NCBI GenBank assembly: GCA_034435055.1
Contig: DAOTXS010000048.1
Span: 1 to 64,000 of the forward strand
DNA: 64,000 nt
Source of the DNA: DAOTXS01 sp034435055
Lineage (GTDB): Bacteria; Chloroflexota; Anaerolineae; UBA4142
Reading direction: 5' to 3'
Below are positions 53,787 to 62,997 of this stretch, piece by piece. Each line of letters starts with the position of its first letter. Position 1 is the first letter of the stretch. The translations under genes were made by a program, and so were the position numbers. The notes beneath the pieces are model-generated. The model saw only the letters and a program-made list of their open reading frames with translations. It did no database searches and was not told where the DNA came from.

Positions 53787-54888
53787 ATGGAAGAGCTAAA
53801 ATCGAAATTGACAGCACTCAACACACACATCGCTTCACTCTTGGAGCGTCTTTGACATCGCCGGCAAAGAAAAACGCGCCGCGGAATTAGAACACGCGTC
53901 GGGGCAGGCGGACTTTTGGAACGATAATGTCGCCGCGCAAAAAGCGATGCGCGAATTAACCTTGCTCAAAGAAGAAACAACGACGTGGCGCGATCTCGCG
54001 CGCCGCGCGCACGACGCACTCGGCTTGATCGAGTTAGCCATCGAAGAGAATCACGCTGAGACGGCGCAAGAAGTCGCGCAAGAAATTCCCGCCATCGAAA
54101 AAAAACTAGCGGAGTTGGAATTCAATTTGCTCTTCGCTGGCGAGTACGACCACAACGCCGCGATTCTATCGATTCATTCCGGCGCGGGCGGCACCGAATC
54201 GCAAGATTGGGCGTCGATGCTGCTGCGAATGTATTTGCGCTTTGGCGATGCGCAAGGATACACCACCGAAATTCTGGAAGAAATGCCGGGGGACGAAGCC
54301 GGGATCAAATCGGCGACGATTCGCTTTATCGGCGAGTACGCGTACGGGCGCTTGAAAGCGGAACGCGGCGTGCATCGGTTGGTGCGCCTCTCGCCGTTCG
54401 ATGCGAATCATCGGCGACACACATCGTTTGCGTTGGTCGAGGTGATGCCGGAAATCGACGACACGGTGAACATCGAAATCAAACCGGAAGATGTCAAGAT
54501 TGATATTTATCATGCGTCGGGGCACGGCGGACAGAACGTGCAAAAAGTCGCCACCGCCGTTCGCTTGACACATATTCCAACCGGCATCGTTGTGACGTGT
54601 CAGAACGAGCGCTCGCAATTGCAGAACAAGGAAAATGCGTTCAAGGTTTTACGTTCGCGCTTGGTTGAGTTGGAAATCGAAAAGAAGGAACAAGAGCGGG
54701 CGCGGCTCAAAGGCAAACACGTCGAAGCCGGCTGGGGGAATCAGATTCGTTCGTACGTTCTGCATCCGTACCAAATGGTGAAGGATCATCGCACCGAGTA
54801 CGAAACATCGCGTACCGATGCCGTGCTGGACGGCGAACTCAATGCATTTATCGAGGCGTACTTGAAAGAGCAAGTAGGGACGAATTAA
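53787..54888 (+). CDS. prfB: Peptide chain release factor 2 with programmed +1 frameshift
   Basis: Recognises UGA/UAA stops and triggers peptide release. The ATG at 53787 opens a 22-codon frame ending CTT TGA (53850-53855); a +1 shift to GAC at 53854 joins it to the 344-codon main frame, giving 366 residues, the usual RF2 length. Features of the main frame: SPF in VRLSPFDANHRRH (stop-codon reader) and GGQ in ASGHGGQNVQ (peptidyl-tRNA hydrolysis). GGAG lies 3 nt before the CTT slip codon, matching the known autoregulatory site. It follows ftsY by 76 bp. Confidence 0.96.
53840..53856 (+). promoter_or_regulatory. prfB programmed frameshift site
   Basis: Internal Shine-Dalgarno GGAG, 3 nt, then CTT-TGA-C. 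When RF2 is scarce the ribosome slips from CUU to UUU and skips the UGA; when abundant, translation stops after 22 codons. The sequence matches the classical site exactly. Confidence 0.95.
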
Positions 54889-54893
54889 ATTGT

Positions 54894-54925
54894 CGGGGCG
54901 ATTCTTGGAGTCGCCCCGTTTTATT
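54894..54925 (+). terminator. prfB terminator
   Basis: CGGGGCGA-N9-TCGCCCCG followed by TTTTATT. It overlaps the end of the convergent membrane-protein gene. Confidence 0.88.
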
Positions 54926-57422
54926 GCGCGATGAATTTCCCCAGTTCGATTTTTTCACGCGGGATAAAATTTTCGTCGAGCATCAACACCTCGACGCCTT
55001 GATCAGCTTGGTACAGCATCACTTGAATGGTATATTCCCCAGGCGCAAGGTTGGTGGGCAACGTCAACGTGAATCGATCTGCCACCGTGATTGTTGGCTT
55101 CCACATAAATGTCGATTCCGCCGGCTCACGGTCTTGCGCGACGATTTTGTTTCCGCGTGCATCAACCACGCGCACGGACGTACTATAGTACGCATAGATT
55201 TTGTTGAGCGGCAACCACGTCAAATCGACAATGATGGCATCCCCCGGCGCGTACTGATTTTTCAGCGACGCGCGTAAACTGACACTCGCCGGGATGACGA
55301 CTTGATGCGCCGGTTCGCCGGGTTGCACGTTGACCGTGCCGGACAAATTCCAATCGATCCGGTCGCCGCGCACGCGCAACGATAGTTGATTCAGCCCGGC
55401 GCGCGGCGGGGCAATCAATCGCACAGGAATTACGGATGCTGTTGAGGTAACGAGTGGAAGTGATACAGCGGTACGTTGCGCTATGCCATCGCTCCACGTT
55501 GCATCGATTTGCCATTGATTGGTTGGCTGGATCGCAAAATTATTTTTTCCACGATTGCGGACGACGATGAACGCGAAATAGTTTTGCCCGGGCGCGGCAG
55601 GTTGCGGCAGATAAATCGACGCCGCAAGTGATGCCGCATCCTGTTCGCGTGGCGAGACATGATAGATGTAATCATTCCCGGCTTGTTTGGTAAGTCGTAA
55701 TTCCATTGTGCGATTAATTGCTTCGCGCATCGTTCCCCAATTTGCAATTTGATTACTGCGCGCAATCACATATTCGACGTTGAGCGCTTGAAGTAGTGCA
55801 ATCGATCGTTCACTGGGAAACGATTGCATCTCGTATGCAATCTCACCACGTCGCGGCGGATTGAATCCGCTATAACCATCCGGCGTTGTGTGCCTGTGAT
55901 ACGTTGATAGATATTGTGGCGTCAGATCAAGTGGTTTTGCCGGGTCGCTCGCAATCATCGGTAATTCAAGAATCACCCCGGGCGGTTGTGTCCTAAGCCA
56001 ACGGACATACTCGGGAATTTCGTTCCAGACCGGGACTGGGGTAATTTGCGCGGCGGGGAAGGCGAGATACTCTAGAGAAATCAACGTGGTGAGCGCAGTA
56101 GGCAGTAAGCGGTAGGCAGTAGGCAGAAACTCATCTAGTGCCCTCTGCCTACTGCTTTCTGCTTTCTGCATCCCGAATCCCGCCAGTACCGCCAGCGCAA
56201 ACATCACCAATGCATCGAACCGCACCGGCGCGCGCAACGCTTTCATCAGCGGAAAAATATCATAGAGCCAGCGGTACGGCAGAGTGATTTCTGTTCCGAC
56301 GTTTGGCGCGAGAAATAATCGAGGGCCTAGGGAAAGTAAAAAGGCAAAAGTTAAAAGCAAAAAGTAAAACCATTTGTCACGATTTTTTGTTGCGATGATT
56401 CCAACAATCGCCAGCGCGACGGCGACAATGCCCGGGAATAAATTATCGAGCGGATAGCCGCCCAGCATTACCGGCGGATTGGGCACGAGAAATTTCCCGT
56501 ACAACAAATTTTGCGGCGAGACTGCGGTGAACATTTTCAGCGATGCGCTGAATGGCTCGCTCTCGGCAACTTGCCGCTCAAAGCCCATCTCGCGTTGGAC
56601 TTGCAGGTACGGGAGGAAAAATGGCACGACGACAATGGAAATAATCAGAGTAGCGATCAAGACGCCGATCAACGCAGACAACCGCGGACGATAAATTGCA
56701 AAATTCCAAATGACGCAAAGCGCAACCGCAAAGCCGGCGAGAAACGCGTAATAAAAGGATGACAGTGCTTGTAAGGAAAAACAAAGTGCGAATAAGAACG
56801 CCAATCGAAAATCGAAAATCGAAAATCGGAAATCGCGAATTGCAAATTGCGAATTGCGGTCGTCGGTCGTCGGTCGTCGGTCAGATTTTAAAAGCCGGCG
56901 CAAAAATAAAAATGTCAACGGCGTCCATCCAAACGACAGCAACTGCACCTGCGCCAGATTGCCGAGGTTGTACGGGTTGAATGCAAAAATCGTTCCTGCG
57001 ATAATCGCCGCGCCGCGATTTCGTGTGAGATCGAATACGAACAGGTACATCGCGTACGCGGTGAGAAAAAACGATGCGAGCAGAACGAGATTGTAGCCGA
57101 GGACGGTGTTATCGAAGGCGAGGTTGAACGGAAGCGCGAACAAACCTTGCGGCAACATCGTTTCCGAGTACGCCAGCGTGTTGGGGTACGGGTAAAAAAT
57201 GTTCGCGTTGAACAGATTGAGTGGATCGGTGATAAGCGCGCGTCCCACCCACGCGATAATCCACGTGTTGAGCAAGGCATCTTGTTTGTCCTCAACTGCG
57301 TAGGCGAGATGAAGGACAAGTGGATTGGTCATCACGATGGTGAGCGCGAGAAAAATTGCAATGGGAATTGCATCGCGCTGTAGGGACGAGGTTACCTTGC
57401 CCCCACCAACGTGGTTATTCAA
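54921..57422 (-). CDS. Large GT-C/YfhO-like membrane protein
   Basis: About 833 residues. Around ten membrane helices in the first 500, including YAVEDKQDALLNTWIIAW with an acidic luminal loop typical of GT-C enzymes, then extracytoplasmic beta-domains (about 550-833) similar in style to the tail of the 41-kb transferase. No donor motif as clear as WWDE is present. Two stretches come from repeat DNA: 56795-56890 (SDRRPTTDDRNS and following FRFSIFDFR) and 56100-56170 (QKAESSRQRA). The start is uncertain: TTG at 57422, overlapping the previous stop as TTGA, is the best option, since the codons before the first helix have no ATG or GTG. Confidence 0.7.
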   Translation of the reverse strand: MNNHVGGGKVTSSLQRDAIPIAIFLALTIVMTNPLVLHLAYAVEDKQDALLNTWIIAWVGRALITDPLNLFNANIFYPYPNTLAYSETMLPQGLFALPFNLAFDNTVLGYNLVLLASFFLTAYAMYLFVFDLTRNRGAAIIAGTIFAFNPYNLGNLAQVQLLSFGWTPLTFLFLRRLLKSDRRPTTDDRNSQFAIRDFRFSIFDFRLAFLFALCFSLQALSSFYYAFLAGFAVALCVIWNFAIYRPRLSALIGVLIATLIISIVVVPFFLPYLQVQREMGFERQVAESEPFSASLKMFTAVSPQNLLYGKFLVPNPPVMLGGYPLDNLFPGIVAVALAIVGIIATKNRDKWFYFLLLTFAFLLSLGPRLFLAPNVGTEITLPYRWLYDIFPLMKALRAPVRFDALVMFALAVLAGFGMQKAESSRQRALDEFLPTAYRLLPTALTTLISLEYLAFPAAQITPVPVWNEIPEYVRWLRTQPPGVILELPMIASDPAKPLDLTPQYLSTYHRHTTPDGYSGFNPPRRGEIAYEMQSFPSERSIALLQALNVEYVIARSNQIANWGTMREAINRTMELRLTKQAGNDYIYHVSPREQDAASLAASIYLPQPAAPGQNYFAFIVVRNRGKNNFAIQPTNQWQIDATWSDGIAQRTAVSLPLVTSTASVIPVRLIAPPRAGLNQLSLRVRGDRIDWNLSGTVNVQPGEPAHQVVIPASVSLRASLKNQYAPGDAIIVDLTWLPLNKIYAYYSTSVRVVDARGNKIVAQDREPAESTFMWKPTITVADRFTLTLPTNLAPGEYTIQVMLYQADQGVEVLMLDENFIPREKIELGKFIAQ

Positions 57423-57664
57423 CTCAGCAATCCCTTGCGCCAATCGCGCGCGTCCCATTTGGCTTTCAACTGTTTTTTGAAATCGGCGAGCCAAACCGGG
57501 TCTTGCATTTTTTCGTGCAGGAGGGGCCACACCGTTTCGCTATCAGCGTCGATGGTGCCGAGGATTTCTTGAATGTAGCGATCGACTTCGATGCGCGCGG
57601 ATTTGATCGTTGGAATTCCCAGTTCTTCCAAGATCGCATCAAGGTTCACGGTATAAAAAGGCAT
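57419..57664 (-). CDS. Small protein of unknown function (81 residues)
   Basis: Begins MPFYTVNLDAILEELGIP, with GGAG 7 nt upstream of the ATG at 57664. Contains an IKSARIEVDRYIQEIL helix and a Trp-rich C-terminus (DPVWLADFKKQ, WDARDWRKG). Not a family I recognise. It lies 16 nt after the preceding gene and overlaps the next as TTGA, so it is co-transcribed with the membrane proteins on either side. Confidence 0.68.
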   Translation of the reverse strand: MPFYTVNLDAILEELGIPTIKSARIEVDRYIQEILGTIDADSETVWPLLHEKMQDPVWLADFKKQLKAKWDARDWRKGLLS

Positions 57665-57680
57665 TATGTTGCTCCATCGA

Positions 57681-58283
57681 TTATGGAATCGCCAGCACAT
57701 TTTCCGGCGGCAGGAAATAATTCTTGCCATCGATTTCCACTAGATAAATGGTAATCGCGCCGGCGGTAATTTTCGCGGCGAGTTGGGCTGTCGAAAAATT
57801 GGGAAGTTGCTGGCACGCGGCAAAAACCGGGGGCGGGGCATCTTCGTGCAAACACGCAAACCCGGTTTGCGGCACCAGTCGAATCGTCTTGCCGCGATTG
57901 GTAAAATCGTACACCGCCGATTCCGGCGGCGTGTTCGAAATGCTTTCGGTCGTCGTCCAGAAATTTAGTTTGCCATCGATGGTTTCCAATCGCGTGAATT
58001 TATCTTGCTGACCGATGACGTGAAAAACGTCGGTGCCATTTTCGTACAACAGAAAATTCGTGCGCGCAATCGGCGCGGCTTGATTGATGGCAAACGCCTG
58101 ACGAAACGGAAGCAAGTACGCGCGCGGCGCGACGGTTGGCGTCGGCAGTTCGAGCGGCGTGGGAGTGGCAAAGGCGTTGGCAATCGACGCCGGTGTTACA
58201 TCGGTCATGATTAAACTGAGGAGCGGGAAACACATCAAGGCGATGGTTGCCAGCGCAATCACGATGATGAAATCGCGGTTCAT
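57681..58283 (-). CDS. Membrane-anchored protein of unknown function
   Basis: 200 residues. One N-terminal membrane helix (about 4-26), a Thr/Pro-rich linker (about 35-55), then a beta-rich extracytoplasmic domain of about 145 residues with two Cys (FACLHED, FAACQQL) that could pair. No motif recognised. The ATG at 58283 is 6 nt after a TATACT, with no ribosome site: leaderless. Confidence 0.7.
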   Translation of the reverse strand: MNRDFIIVIALATIALMCFPLLSLIMTDVTPASIANAFATPTPLELPTPTVAPRAYLLPFRQAFAINQAAPIARTNFLLYENGTDVFHVIGQQDKFTRLETIDGKLNFWTTTESISNTPPESAVYDFTNRGKTIRLVPQTGFACLHEDAPPPVFAACQQLPNFSTAQLAAKITAGAITIYLVEIDGKNYFLPPENVLAIP

Positions 58284-58289
58284 AGTTCA

Positions 58290-58318
58290 AGTATACCACA
58301 AATTGAAAGCGCGGTGAA
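58290..58318 (-). promoter_or_regulatory. Leaderless promoter of the membrane-anchored protein
   Basis: Minus strand TTCACC (58313-58318), 17-bp spacer, TATACT (58290-58295), 6 nt to the ATG. Confidence 0.62.
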
Positions 58319-58320
58319 AA

Positions 58321-58350
58321 AGCAAGAGCCGGGATTTTCCCGGCTCTCTG
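58321..58350 (-). terminator. Terminator of the SARP-type regulator
   Basis: AGAGCCGGGA/TCCCGGCTCT with TTGCTTTTTC after it on the minus strand. Nearly identical to the terminator at 62488-62522. Confidence 0.85.
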
Positions 58351-58354
58351 TGTT

Positions 58355-61300
58355 TCAATCTTTCGCAAGGTTGAGATTTTCTAGCGCATACTCCACCGCT
58401 TGCTCCAACGTCATCTTTTGTCCTTCTGCCCACGCCGCGTTAAACGTCGCTTCGTCAAGTTGCCCGCGTGCGAGGTTGAGATAGTGCTCAACCTCGCGTA
58501 CATCTGCGGGCGTCATAGATCGCACATCCCCTGAACCAATGAAGGTGTCAACGACAGCCAAGAGTTGGGCGGCTTGGCGCGCTTGCCTCCGCATCGCAAA
58601 AATTCCCGCGAATTCCAGTACGCTTGCGGCGATATGCAACGGGCGGTTCATTCTCTGCGCGAGTGCAAGCTTCTCGGTACAATAGGATTGCGCCGCGGCA
58701 AGGTCGTTTCCGTGCAGAGCAATAGCCGCCAGATTCCCCAAGATCGACATGACCATTCCCATGTGTCCAATTTCGCGCGTAATTTCCAACGCTTGCACAT
58801 AATCGCTTTTCGCCAAGTCGTATTGACCTTCGACCCGTTCAATGTCACCGAGCATATTTAGGCTGTTTAAAATGCCCCAGCGGTCTTTAGTTTCCTGAGC
58901 AAAAATCAAAGTCTGCTCGATATACCGGCGCGCCGTTGCATAATCGTGCTGGCTGAAAATCATACTGCCAACGCGCCGCAACATATAAGCGGCGTTGCGC
59001 TTGTCGCCGATGGATTGATAGAGCGCAACTGCTTCTACGTACACCTGTTGCGCGGCAGGATAATTGAGCCGTCCCGCCAAACACGATCCTTTAAGCGCAA
59101 GCACACGCGCAATAACCCCAGGGGTGGCAAGCGATCTGGCAATCACCAATCCTTCGTCGATCAGCGACTCGCCCAGCGTAAAATCATCACCATAAACAAT
59201 ATGACCGAGGTAGCCGAGAGCCAACGCGAGCAATTCTTTGCCTGGCTCCCCAAGTGCGCGCGCGACACTCACCAGTTCATCCAGATACCGACGACTTGCC
59301 TTCAAATCACTCAGACGCCAATTGATTACACCCGCGACCAGCAACCCATTTGCGCGAACGAGATTCTTGTCAGCGACCTCCGGGCGGGTGAGCAGATGAG
59401 CGACCAACTCTCGTCCTTCACTCCAGCTCCCGCGCATATCCCAGAACTCGTACAACGCCGCCGCAAGTTCCAGCCCTTGTTCTGCATTACCTTGACTTGA
59501 CCATTCCAACGCCGCGCGCAGATTGTTGTGTTCGAGTTCGAGATGCTCCAGCCATACGAATTGCTCGGGACCGTGTAATTTTGGTTCTACCGCTTGTGCG
59601 AGTTTCAGATAATAATCCAAATGCCGATCACGCGCCATCGCCGCTTGATCCGATTCCAGCAGTTTGGCGCGCGCATACTCCCGCACCGTTTCCAACATTC
59701 GATAGCGCATTGCGTTTTCAACATGTTCCACGACGACAAGCGATTTGTTTACCAACGATGTCAACCAATCGAGCAACGGTGGCTCAATGCTAGCGCAGAT
59801 CGCTTCGGCGGCTTCCAGCGACCAACCGCCTGCAAAGACCGCTAATCGACGCATTACCGCGCGCTCGGCATCGGACAGCAAATCGTAACTCCAGTCCAGC
59901 GCGGCGCGGAGAGTTTGGTGGCGCGGCAAAGCGGTTCGGCTTCCCAGGGTCAGTAAATTGAATCGATCCGCCAATCGTACGCGAATCTGTTCCGCCGACA
60001 AAACGGTGAGTCGCGCCGCCGCGAGTTCGATTGCCAGCGGGATGCCATCGAGCCGCGCGCAAATTTCAGTGACGGCGGTACCGTTGCCGGCGAGCGACCA
60101 ACGCGGCGCAACCGCGCGAGCGCGTTCCGTGAAAAGTTGAATCGCATCGTATTGCCGCAGTTGTTCCAGCGGCAATGCGGTTGTGAGGCAATTGAGTGAA
60201 GGCACTTGCCAAATCGATTCGCCAGAAATATTGAGCGACTCGCGGCTGGTCGTCAGAAAATGGAGTTTGGGACACGCGCTCAACAAAACACCGACAATTT
60301 GCGCGCAAGTGTCAATCAGATGCTCGCAGTTATCGAGAATGAGTAACGATTCTTTTGCGTGGAAATAGTTTGCAAGGGTTGCAGTCAATGATTGGTTGGG
60401 AATTTCCTGTAAGTCGAGGACGGCGGCGATGGTTTGCGGAACAAGCGCGACATCGTTGAGCGGCGCGAGATCAATCCACCAAATGCCATCTTGGTAAAGA
60501 CGATTCGACTGGTCGTCTCTACACAGGTCTTGCGCGACTTGTATCGCCAAGCGCGTTTTGCCGCAACCACCCGCGCCGGTCAATGTAAGCAAACGCGTGG
60601 TTCCCAGCAATCGCTTCACCTCGGCGATTTCGCGCGCGCGACCGACGAAACTGCTCAACGGAATCGGCAGATTGTTTGGCGTGCGGCGCGCAAAAGTCCC
60701 ATCGCGAATACTTTCGTACAATTGCGTCGTCTCGCGCGCTGGCTCGGCGTCCAATTCCTGTTTTAGTAAGCGGCGACATTTGTCGTACTGCGCGAGCGCG
60801 GCACTGCGTTGCCCGTTCTGCACCAACGCGCGCATCAACGCTTGGTGCGCCGGTTCGTCCCAGGGTTCGATTTCGATTTGCTTGCGCGCAAAAATTTCCA
60901 CGCGATCGTATCTGCCGCGTTCATCGAAATGTTTTATCAACGTGTCAAGCGCGTGCAAAACACGCTGGTTAATTCGTTCGCGCGTGAAGACGACCCATTC
61001 CTCAAACGGCGCGCTGTCGCACGCAAATCCTTCGAGGAAGACGCCGCGGTAAGCCGAGATTAGGGATTGGAGATTAGGAATTGGTAATTTGTCGGTCGAT
61101 TGCCACGCGCGCACATCGAGGTCGTAATCACTCGCGGGATTGAATTGAATTGCGTCGCGGGAGATACATAGAAATGGAGGATCGGCTTTGCGGTCGCCGA
61201 TGGCTTCGCGAAGATTTGAAAGCGCGTATCGCAGATTGTTGTGCGCATCGCGGTTTGAGTAATCGGACCAGAAGAGTCCGGCGAGTGCATCGCGTGAATG

Positions 61301-61429
61301 CAGGCGGTCAGATTCGATGGCGAGATACGCGAGCAAGCCGCGCACTTTATTCGATTCGAACGCGGTGATCGGCTTACCATCGAGCATCGCTTGGAATGTT
61401 CCAAGCAACGACAGCGCGAGACGCGGCAC
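58355..61429 (-). CDS. SARP/BTAD transcriptional activator with NB-ARC ATPase and TPRs
   Basis: 1024 residues from GTG 61429 (GGAGG 5 nt upstream). An N-terminal winged helix (about 1-95; SRDALAGLFWSD, NLRYALSNLREA) and BTAD domain (about 100-245; FFARKQIEIEPWDEPAHQALMRAL-like) come first. An NB-ARC/STAND ATPase follows (about 260-560; Walker A GAGGCGKT; LLILDNCEH as Walker B). The rest (about 600-1000) is TPR repeats. Such AfsR/MalT-like switches bind DNA after ligand- and ATP-driven oligomerisation. Residues about 112-120 (KLPIPNLQSL) come from a GATTAGGGATTGG-type repeat at 61055-61090. Targets unknown; it has its own promoter. Confidence 0.88.
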   Translation of the reverse strand: MPRLALSLLGTFQAMLDGKPITAFESNKVRGLLAYLAIESDRLHSRDALAGLFWSDYSNRDAHNNLRYALSNLREAIGDRKADPPFLCISRDAIQFNPASDYDLDVRAWQSTDKLPIPNLQSLISAYRGVFLEGFACDSAPFEEWVVFTRERINQRVLHALDTLIKHFDERGRYDRVEIFARKQIEIEPWDEPAHQALMRALVQNGQRSAALAQYDKCRRLLKQELDAEPARETTQLYESIRDGTFARRTPNNLPIPLSSFVGRAREIAEVKRLLGTTRLLTLTGAGGCGKTRLAIQVAQDLCRDDQSNRLYQDGIWWIDLAPLNDVALVPQTIAAVLDLQEIPNQSLTATLANYFHAKESLLILDNCEHLIDTCAQIVGVLLSACPKLHFLTTSRESLNISGESIWQVPSLNCLTTALPLEQLRQYDAIQLFTERARAVAPRWSLAGNGTAVTEICARLDGIPLAIELAAARLTVLSAEQIRVRLADRFNLLTLGSRTALPRHQTLRAALDWSYDLLSDAERAVMRRLAVFAGGWSLEAAEAICASIEPPLLDWLTSLVNKSLVVVEHVENAMRYRMLETVREYARAKLLESDQAAMARDRHLDYYLKLAQAVEPKLHGPEQFVWLEHLELEHNNLRAALEWSSQGNAEQGLELAAALYEFWDMRGSWSEGRELVAHLLTRPEVADKNLVRANGLLVAGVINWRLSDLKASRRYLDELVSVARALGEPGKELLALALGYLGHIVYGDDFTLGESLIDEGLVIARSLATPGVIARVLALKGSCLAGRLNYPAAQQVYVEAVALYQSIGDKRNAAYMLRRVGSMIFSQHDYATARRYIEQTLIFAQETKDRWGILNSLNMLGDIERVEGQYDLAKSDYVQALEITREIGHMGMVMSILGNLAAIALHGNDLAAAQSYCTEKLALAQRMNRPLHIAASVLEFAGIFAMRRQARQAAQLLAVVDTFIGSGDVRSMTPADVREVEHYLNLARGQLDEATFNAAWAEGQKMTLEQAVEYALENLNLAKD

Positions 61430-61468
61430 AACCCCCTCCCGATTAGCCAGACGCCGACGAGCAAGCAC

Positions 61469-61497
61469 ATTATAGCGCATTCTCGCCAAGACGCCAA
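61469..61497 (-). promoter_or_regulatory. Promoter of the SARP-type regulator
   Basis: Minus strand TTGGCG (61492-61497), 17-bp spacer, TATAAT (61469-61474). Confidence 0.78.
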
Positions 61498-61567
61498 TAT
61501 TTTTTCCCCACGATTTCCCCACGTTGACGTGTTAGACTTGTTTCAGAAAAATGAAAAGGAGGAGAAA

Positions 61568-62194
61568 ATGTTCAATCGAACACGAACGTTCATTTGCTTG
61601 ATCGTCTGCGTTTTCGGCGTACTGGTCGTTGGTTGCGCGACGACTGCCGCGCCGGCAACGCCCGCGCCAATTCCTGTTACGGCATCGGCAACATCGACGC
61701 CGGTGCCGACGGCAACGGCGCTCTCACCCATCGCGCTGGAAATGATCAAGACGGTTCAAGCGTTTGAAGACGCGCGCAATCGCGGCGATACAGCGGCGCA
61801 TGTTGCCTTGGTTACGATTGCCAAGCAAGAACTATTTCGCGGAAAAGCCGAGCACATGGCAGGAATGGGAGTTCAGAAGGAAATTTCAGATTGCACCGCG
61901 AGAGACGATCGCGTGATCTGCAAAGGCAAAATGCGAAGCGGGGTCCTGCCTTGCGGTTTCTCTGAATTGCAGTTCGCTTCGGTCGAATATGTGTTCAGGG
62001 ACGGTAAGATCGACACCGCCACATACTCGTATTCGCAGGATTCTTACAGCGTATATTACCCGTTCGAGAAGGCATTAATGGCGTATATCGCAAAGAATCA
62101 TCTCGAACTTCTCAACGATATGGGAAAGCTGACCAGGGAGGGAGGCGCGATAATGGTCACTATGACCAAAGAGTACTGTGCACAGCAACAATAA
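61568..62194 (+). CDS. Lipoprotein of unknown function
   Basis: 208 residues. Signal peptide MFNRTRTFICLIVCVFG with lipobox VVGC, then an Ala/Pro/Thr-rich linker (about 25-55). A globular domain of about 150 residues follows that could be an SnoaL/NTF2-like cone (opens IALEMIKTVQAFEDARNRGDTAAHVAL). GGAGGAG precedes the ATG; the much longer upstream frame lacks any ribosome site and would run against the regulator promoter. Confidence 0.75.
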   Translation: MFNRTRTFICLIVCVFGVLVVGCATTAAPATPAPIPVTASATSTPVPTATALSPIALEMIKTVQAFEDARNRGDTAAHVALVTIAKQELFRGKAEHMAGMGVQKEISDCTARDDRVICKGKMRSGVLPCGFSELQFASVEYVFRDGKIDTATYSYSQDSYSVYYPFEKALMAYIAKNHLELLNDMGKLTREGGAIMVTMTKEYCAQQQ

Positions 62195-62273
62195 TCGAAA
62201 GAGCGGTTGTTAAATCTGCCAGCCCGATGCACGTCGCGCGGTGAGAAAGTAGCAGACCCGAAGAGAACTCTGC

Positions 62274-62474
62274 ATGGCAAACGAACAGCCGCGTTATCAA
62301 GCTTTTCTATTGCGCGTGTGGCAGGTCCAAAGTGACGGCAAGCTAACTTGGCGCGCATCGCTGGAAAGCGTGGATACAGGCGAGCGGCATGGGTTTGCAT
62401 CGCTGGAAATTCTATTCGAGTTCCTACGTAAGCAAATGCAGAATCCCAAGCCAGAGCGTCAGACCGTCGAATAA
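62274..62474 (+). CDS. Conserved-type small protein (66 residues)
   Basis: YQAFLLRVWQVQSDGKLTWRASLESVDTGERHGFASLEILFEFL-type sequence is compact and low in disorder; the alternating charged and aromatic residues look like a single beta-sheet fold. I have the impression of similar small proteins being common in Chloroflexota, often next to regulators, but cannot confirm it here. No motif gives a function. Confidence 0.62.
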   Translation: MANEQPRYQAFLLRVWQVQSDGKLTWRASLESVDTGERHGFASLEILFEFLRKQMQNPKPERQTVE

Positions 62475-62487
62475 TCGCAGGGCGTAC

Positions 62488-62522
62488 AAAAAGCAAGAGC
62501 CGGGGTTTTTCCCGGCTCTCTG
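62488..62522. terminator. Terminator of the infC-rpmI-rplT operon
   Basis: AGAGCCGGGG/CCCGGCTCT with T-runs on the minus strand (GCTTTTTG) and a possible role for the 66-residue gene on the + strand. Confidence 0.85.
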
Positions 62523-62574
62523 TGTTTCATTCCTTCTTTATCTGTCTACTAACTACTGAAGATTGACTTCTGGA

Positions 62575-62922
62575 TTACGCTTTCGCGACATCGACCAACT
62601 TGGCAAACGCTTTTTCGTCGTTGACGGCGAGATCCGCCAGCACTTGACGATTCACTTCGACGCCGGCTTTGGTCAAGCCCGCGATCAATTTGCTGTACGT
62701 GATTCCCAGCGGGCGCGCGGCGGCGTTGATGCGCACGATCCACAAGCGGCGGAAATCGTTCTTGCGTTTTTTGCGACCGACGGTGGCATAGTACTTGCTG
62801 TGCAACAGCGCTTCGTTCGCGCGGCGGAAGAGCAAGCGCCGCGACATCACTTGACCTTTGGTCTGCTTCAATACTTTTTTATGGCGCGCGTGGGATGCGA
62901 CGCCGCGTTTTACTCTAGGCAT
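62575..62922 (-). CDS. rplT: 50S ribosomal protein L20
   Basis: 115 residues, typical: MPRVKRGVASHARHKKVLK at the start, FRRLWIVRINAAARPLG, and TYSKLIAGLTKAGVEVNRQ. It binds 23S rRNA during early assembly and in other bacteria represses its own operon. Third gene of infC-rpmI-rplT. Confidence 0.98.
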   Translation of the reverse strand: MPRVKRGVASHARHKKVLKQTKGQVMSRRLLFRRANEALLHSKYYATVGRKKRKNDFRRLWIVRINAAARPLGITYSKLIAGLTKAGVEVNRQVLADLAVNDEKAFAKLVDVAKA

Positions 62923-62997
62923 TTTAAATCTCCAGAAAGAGATTAGAAATTGGAGATTCCTCGATGCGAATCTCTAATCTCCAATCGCCAATCTTAA

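Noticed and set aside
53947..54888. prfB as a short 313-residue protein or a frameshifted pseudogene
   Set aside because: The upstream 22 codons, GGAG and CTT-TGA-C match the known programmed site and restore full length.
56795..56890. CRISPR-like tandem repeats
   Set aside because: Units are contiguous without spacers and are translated in frame.
61298..61567. N-terminal extension of the 61.6-kb lipoprotein
   Set aside because: The extension is antisense to the SARP-type regulator and a strong GGAGGAG site plus signal peptide start at 61568.
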